From NCBI GenBank assembly GCA_035328405.1, contig DAOLIT010000005.1, positions 43,110 to 107,109 of the forward strand: a DNA stretch of 64,000 nucleotides. The letters are read 5' to 3'. Shown here in pieces: positions 60,401 through 64,000 of the stretch. The notes below the pieces were generated by a model. It had not been told where the DNA came from and ran no database searches. It saw only the letters and a list, made by a program, of their open reading frames with translations. The translations under genes and the position numbers were made by a program. This DNA comes from JAEUKA01 sp035328405. Its GTDB lineage: Bacteria; Myxococcota_A; Polyangia; Palsa-1104; JAEUJZ01. Position 1 is the stretch's first letter, and the number at the start of each line of letters is the position of its first letter.

Positions 60401-61909
60401 ATGTACGCGCTGGGTCCTGCTGTGTCCGAAAGTCTTTCCCATCCGCCGTCGTTTCCGGGTTTTGTTCGGGGTTTTGTTCGGGGTTTTTCGGCGGTCTGTC
60501 TGCTGTGGAGTGCCCGAGCAGCAGGTACCGAACCCGCATCGCCCGCGCCCCCTTCACCAGAAGCAGCGCCGCCCGCGACCGCTTCACCTTCGACCGAATG
60601 GCCGACTGGGACGGTTCCGGCGATGACGCTCGAAAACGCGCTGGCGTGGGCACGGGCGCACAAGCCCAAAGTACAGGCTGCGCTCGCCCGGATGGAGGTC
60701 GCTCAAAAAGGGCTTTCGGTCCTGCGTTCCGAATGGCAGCCGCAGGTCGGCGGCACCGCGCAGTTTTTTTACGGAACCATGAACAACACCACGGCGATGT
60801 TTCAAAACGTGCGAACGATGGACTTGCCGCGTGTCGGAGCGTCCCGAACCGACCCCAACGCCGGTTTTGCCGATGCGCATCCGTCCACCCTCGTTGGCAT
60901 CGGTGCCCGCCAGCTTGTGTTTGATTTTGGGCGGATCGGTGCGCAGGTGCGCGTCGCCCAGCACGACCGCGCGGTGACCGAAGAACAGGCCGCGCAGGTC
61001 CAACTGGAGCTTTCACTCCTGCTTGAAACCACCTATTTCGCCGTGCTGACCGCCCACGAAATCGAACATTCCGCCAAAGAAGCCCTGTCGCGCATCAAAC
61101 TCCACCACGCTTGGGCCCAAGCGGGCGTCGAACGGGGTCTGCGGCCTCCTTTGGATTTGTCGCGCGCAGCGGCGGATTTGGCCAAAGCCGAGGCGGAACA
61201 CATGGCGGCGGCGGGCCAGCTGCAACAGGCGCAGGCGCTTTTGGCCGATGCCGTCGGCGTGCCGTTTCCGCTTTTGGATGCCGTGCCGCGCAAAACGGCT
61301 GACGAACCGCCCGTGCTCGAAAGCCCTGCGTTCCAAGACGCGATTGCGTCCCATCCTGCTGTGCGCGCAAAAATCAAAGAGCGGCTTCGGCAGCAGGCCG
61401 TGTCTCGCGCGACCTTGTTTCAATGGGTGCCGACGTTGCAAGCCACCGCGAGCGTGAACGGTCGAGCGGGCGGGGCACCGGCCTCTTCGGGGCCATCCGG
61501 CGTGTCCGGTTTTTGGCCGGGCGTGCCGAATTGGGACGTGGGCCTGGTCCTGTCTGTGCCGCTTTACGACGGAACCCTGCTGGCCAAAAAAGCGCAAAGC
61601 GAAGCGCAAGAAAACGTCCTCCGCCACGAGCTCGCCGCGACCGAACGACAGGTGTTGCTCGATCTCCAGCGGGCGTACACGGCGGTCCGGGTCGCCGCCG
61701 CGATGTTGCCTGCCTTGCGCGCTTCCGCCCTGGCCGCCACCCGGAACCAGGAACAGGCCTCTGCCCGCTTCCGAGCCGGCCTTGGCACCAGCGTCGAGCT
61801 TTCCCTCTCTGAAGCCCTGCGCACCGAAGCCGAAATCCGCCTCGCCATCGGCACTTTCGAGGTCGCCAAAACCAGGGCCCTCTTCCTCCACCTCCTCTTG
61901 GGCACCTGA
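60401..61909 (+). CDS. TolC-family outer membrane efflux protein
   Basis: 502 residues. A signal-like N-terminus with an odd internal repeat (PGFVRGFVRGFSAVCLLW) is followed by an Ala/Pro-rich linker and the paired TolC helical repeats: LENALAWARAHKPKVQAALA, GARQLVFDFGRIGAQVRVAQ, and then a second half with WDVGLVLSVPLYDGTLLAKK and ERQVLLDLQRAYTAVRVAAA. The protein should form a trimeric beta barrel with a periplasmic alpha tunnel. No RND genes adjoin it; the RND pair of this window is at 12619-16985. It lies 71 bases after the A2M-like gene, same strand. Confidence 0.87.
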   Translation: MYALGPAVSESLSHPPSFPGFVRGFVRGFSAVCLLWSARAAGTEPASPAPPSPEAAPPATASPSTEWPTGTVPAMTLENALAWARAHKPKVQAALARMEVAQKGLSVLRSEWQPQVGGTAQFFYGTMNNTTAMFQNVRTMDLPRVGASRTDPNAGFADAHPSTLVGIGARQLVFDFGRIGAQVRVAQHDRAVTEEQAAQVQLELSLLLETTYFAVLTAHEIEHSAKEALSRIKLHHAWAQAGVERGLRPPLDLSRAAADLAKAEAEHMAAAGQLQQAQALLADAVGVPFPLLDAVPRKTADEPPVLESPAFQDAIASHPAVRAKIKERLRQQAVSRATLFQWVPTLQATASVNGRAGGAPASSGPSGVSGFWPGVPNWDVGLVLSVPLYDGTLLAKKAQSEAQENVLRHELAATERQVLLDLQRAYTAVRVAAAMLPALRASALAATRNQEQASARFRAGLGTSVELSLSEALRTEAEIRLAIGTFEVAKTRALFLHLLLGT

Positions 61910-62032
61910 ATCCCCGCTTCCGCGCCCCACGGTCCATCCCGTCCCGCTTGTCCCAAAGCCTCGGGCCGTTCCCACAGGCCGCACCCGGCAGTTTTTGCGG
62001 AAAGCCCCGCGCGGGTTGCTATAACCAAACAC

Positions 62033-63352
62033 ATGGTTTCCAAACGACGTTTGGTGGTGTGGGCTTTGTGGCTTTTCGGTCTTGCGGTTCTTTTGCACGT
62101 GCGGACGGCGAACGCGGCCCCGTGGGAAACGGACCTGGGCGACCGGCTGCAAGCGGCCCTTTCCGGCGGGTCTTTGTTGTTTTCGTACGGCCTCGCGTTT
62201 TTGGGCGGCATCGCCACCAGCCTCACCCCGTGCGTCTATCCCCTGATTCCCATCACCGTCAGTCTGTTTGGCGCGCGGGACGTGCCCCGGCTTGCCGCGA
62301 TGGGTCTTGCCGCCTGTTACGTCGGGGGAATTGCCGTGACCTATTCTGCCCTCGGGCTCGTCGTCGGCTTTTTCGGCGGTCAGTTTGGGGCCATTTTGGT
62401 GAATCCCTGGGTCATCGTGCCCCTCGCGCTGTTCTTTCTGGTCCTGTCCGCATCCATGTTCGGCGCGTTCGAGCTGTCCCTCCCCGGTGCCTGGCAAGCC
62501 AAACTGTCGTCCGTAGGCGGCAAAGGGCCGCTCGGTGCCTTTTTGATGGGGCTTGTCGCCGGCATTGTCGCCGCCCCCTGCACTGGGCCTCCCCTTGCCG
62601 CCCTGCTTGCGTTTGTCAGCACCAAACGGTCGGTGTTTTTGGGCGGTTCCCTTCTGTTTGTGTATGCCTTGGGCATCGGCGTGCTGTTTTTTGTGCTCGC
62701 CGGATTTGCCCTGAAACTGCCCAAGTCGGGCCGCTGGATGGACGGCGTAAAGGCCGTCTTCGGCGTCGTCATGATCGTCGCCGCCCTCTATTACCTGCGG
62801 AACGTCCTGCCCCGGCTGCGAGACTATGGCCAAAGCACCGGGACGTTCTTGGCCGTTCACGCGGGGCTCCTTGTTGTCGGCGTTGCGCTGGGCGGGTTGA
62901 CCCGGAGCTTTTCGGACGGCGGCCTCTTGGCCGTGCGCAAGGGCGCGGGCGTGCTGCTCCTGGTCGTCGGTTTGTATGGAGGCGTCGCCTGGACCCTCGC
63001 CCCGCGTGGTTCCCTCGTGTGGCTGACCGATGAAGCCCAGGCGGTTCGCCTGGCCCGAGCCGAGGGCAAACCCCTCGTCATCGACTTTCGGGCGGATTGG
63101 TGTGTTCCCTGCAAACAAATGGAAAACGTCACGTTTGCGGCCCCCGAAGTCGAAAGGGAGCTCCGCCGCTTTGTCCTTTTGCGCATCGATACCACCCCCC
63201 TAACAGACGACCTTATGGCCCTCCAAAAGCGGTATGAATCCACGGTCCTGCCGTCTGTGCTCGTCTATTCCCGAACCGGCCAGCGCACCGGTTGGTTGCG
63301 CGAATACACGCCCCCTGACGGTTTCCTCAAACTGCTCCTCAAAACCGAATAG
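62033..63352 (+). CDS. dsbD: DsbD-like thiol:disulfide interchange protein without N-terminal domain
   Basis: 439 residues. Signal/anchor (LVVWALWLFGLAVLLHV), then the eight-helix DsbD/CcdA membrane core with its two functional Cys: SLTPCVYPLIPITVSLFGAR and GIVAAPCTGPPLAALLAFVS. The C-terminal thioredoxin-like domain has FRADWCVPCKQMEN (CxxC). The N-terminal periplasmic alpha domain of E. coli DsbD is missing (that protein is about 565 residues), as in ScsB/CcdA-thioredoxin fusions. It passes electrons from cytoplasmic thioredoxin to the periplasm. The next gene starts two bases after its stop. Confidence 0.9.
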   Translation: MVSKRRLVVWALWLFGLAVLLHVRTANAAPWETDLGDRLQAALSGGSLLFSYGLAFLGGIATSLTPCVYPLIPITVSLFGARDVPRLAAMGLAACYVGGIAVTYSALGLVVGFFGGQFGAILVNPWVIVPLALFFLVLSASMFGAFELSLPGAWQAKLSSVGGKGPLGAFLMGLVAGIVAAPCTGPPLAALLAFVSTKRSVFLGGSLLFVYALGIGVLFFVLAGFALKLPKSGRWMDGVKAVFGVVMIVAALYYLRNVLPRLRDYGQSTGTFLAVHAGLLVVGVALGGLTRSFSDGGLLAVRKGAGVLLLVVGLYGGVAWTLAPRGSLVWLTDEAQAVRLARAEGKPLVIDFRADWCVPCKQMENVTFAAPEVERELRRFVLLRIDTTPLTDDLMALQKRYESTVLPSVLVYSRTGQRTGWLREYTPPDGFLKLLLKTE

Positions 63353-63354
63353 CC

Positions 63355-63762
63355 ATGCCGTCCCCCAAAAAGCCCCCGCTTGCAAAACCCGCGCGCTCCG
63401 CCTCGGCCCCACCCAAACAGAAGTCCCTCGGCCTGCCCCAAACCGGGCACGGGCGCGTCCCCTGGGCCGACCGCCTGGCCGAGCTCGAAGAGGTCGCGCA
63501 CAAGGCCTCTTGTCGCGTCACCTACGACAACATGACCGGCGAGCTCGGTTCCGGCGGGCTGTGCAAAGTCAAAGGCGAGTGGCGCGTCATCATCGACAAG
63601 CGAGCCCCAACCCCCGACCGCGTGACCATCCTCGCCTCCGCCCTCGTCCGCCTTCCCCTCGACGGCATCCCCCTGTCCCCCGACCTCGACCAGCTCCTGA
63701 GCAGCCTCAGAACGAAACCCCACCCTGCCCAAGACCCCGAATCCCCCCAACACGCAGACTAA
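63355..63762 (+). CDS. Conserved hypothetical protein
   Basis: 135 residues. The first 30 are Lys/Pro/Ala-rich and basic. The core resembles a small myxobacterial conserved family: CRVTYDNMTGELGSGGLCKV, KGEWRVIIDKRAPTPDRVTI, LASALVRLPLDGIPLSPDLD. Two Cys are present. No signal peptide, so cytoplasmic. Its ATG is two bases beyond the dsbD stop, so both are translated from one mRNA. Function unknown. Confidence 0.8.
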   Translation: MPSPKKPPLAKPARSASAPPKQKSLGLPQTGHGRVPWADRLAELEEVAHKASCRVTYDNMTGELGSGGLCKVKGEWRVIIDKRAPTPDRVTILASALVRLPLDGIPLSPDLDQLLSSLRTKPHPAQDPESPQHAD

Positions 63763-63772
63763 ACCGTTCCTG

Positions 63773-64000
63773 GCCACGAACACGCTTGTGGCACGAAAGA
63801 CTTTGCTCATCCCTGCCACGAACGCGCTTGTGGCACGGAAGACTTTGCTCATCCTGGCCACGAACACGCTTGTGGCACGGAAGACTTTGCTCATCCTGGC
63901 CACGAACACGCTTGTGGCACGGAAGACTTTGCTCATCCCTGCGATAAGCGCGCTTGCACGCAGGAACACAAAACTCGCCTCTGCCACGAAGGTGCTTGTG
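63773..64000. repeat. 42-bp tandem repeats running off the right edge
   Basis: GCCACGAA (or variant) starts at 63773, 63815, 63857, 63899, 63941 (degenerate GCGATAAG) and 63983: a strict 42-bp period with about 5.4 copies in view. Each unit contains GCCAC-gaacacgctt-GTGGC, an inverted repeat with a 5-bp core stem, and GAAGACTTTGCTCATCC. As 42 is divisible by three, every frame is open, but the translations (14-residue repeats such as MSKVFRATSVFVAR) look like by-products. The array follows the 3' end of the conserved hypothetical gene and may continue. Confidence 0.92.

Noticed and set aside
63791..63812. Sigma-54 -24/-12 promoter in each 42-bp unit of the right-hand array (TGGCACG ... TTTGCT)
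   Set aside because: The GG and GC dinucleotides are 13 bases apart instead of the required 10, and the sequence recurs in every unit, so it is more easily a part of the repeat.
63778..64000. Repeat protein with 14-residue units encoded by the 42-bp array
   Set aside because: All frames are open merely because 42 is divisible by 3; no frame shows a ribosome site or signal, and the array lies directly after a gene end.

Overview
The window looks like chromosome from a member of the Myxococcota or a close deltaproteobacterial relative, probably a draft or metagenome-assembled scaffold because it contains two runs of exactly 100 N. The pointers are a secreted von Willebrand A protein with a MYXO-CTERM-like sorting tail, two sigma-54 enhancer-binding regulators (one FHA-GAF-AAA+), many lipoproteins, FG-GAP and PEGA-domain secreted proteins, and DUF4331 proteins. 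Gene density is high, many neighbours overlap by ATGA, and GC is fairly high. No rRNA, CRISPR, prophage or replication origin was seen.

Layout. 1-17310: a 5'-truncated helical protein, a TrkA-N channel-like protein, an FdhF/YdeP molybdopterin oxidoreductase, a HIT hydrolase, a Kazal-domain lipoprotein, XerD overlapping an MDR oxidoreductase, dihydrolipoyl dehydrogenase, an RND efflux pair (adaptor plus permease) and an RF-1-domain ribosome-rescue factor. 17334-17795: a degenerate array of 22-bp units. 17813-20219: a sigma-54 regulator overlapping a BKACE-type enzyme. 20284-25176: an FG-GAP lipoprotein gene split by two identical 1,674-bp elements in tandem, each bordered by the 6-bp direct repeat GTCCCC; each element carries a 379-codon gene for a probable exported protein and no recognisable transposase. 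25206-36455: PEGA protein, exonuclease III, initiator tRNA with promoter and terminator, a DUF4331 family split over two genes, a degenerate pentein, the FHA-GAF sigma-54 regulator, a lipoprotein, a GMC dehydrogenase with a Tat-exported small subunit, and a cytosine methyltransferase lacking its catalytic block.

36666-37320 holds a second phased array (42 bp = 2 x 21) broken by both assembly gaps. Then come the vWA protein, a radical SAM protein, a PP2C phosphatase, a lipoprotein, a bacteriohemerythrin, GreB with a CBS-less IMPDH/GMPR enzyme, a porin with an aminotransferase, UvrA, a lipid kinase whose 3' end runs into an antisense tRNA-Met, a copper-type P1B ATPase overlapping an acyl-CoA dehydrogenase, a 1,994-codon alpha-2-macroglobulin-like lipoprotein without its thioester, a TolC-family protein, a DsbD-like thiol transporter and a small conserved protein. 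A third array of 42-bp units runs off the right edge.

The two most unusual things are the three intergenic arrays with 21/22-bp phasing, palindromic cores and a position at gene 3' ends (two of them between convergent genes), and the transposase-less tandem element with a clean 6-bp target duplication.
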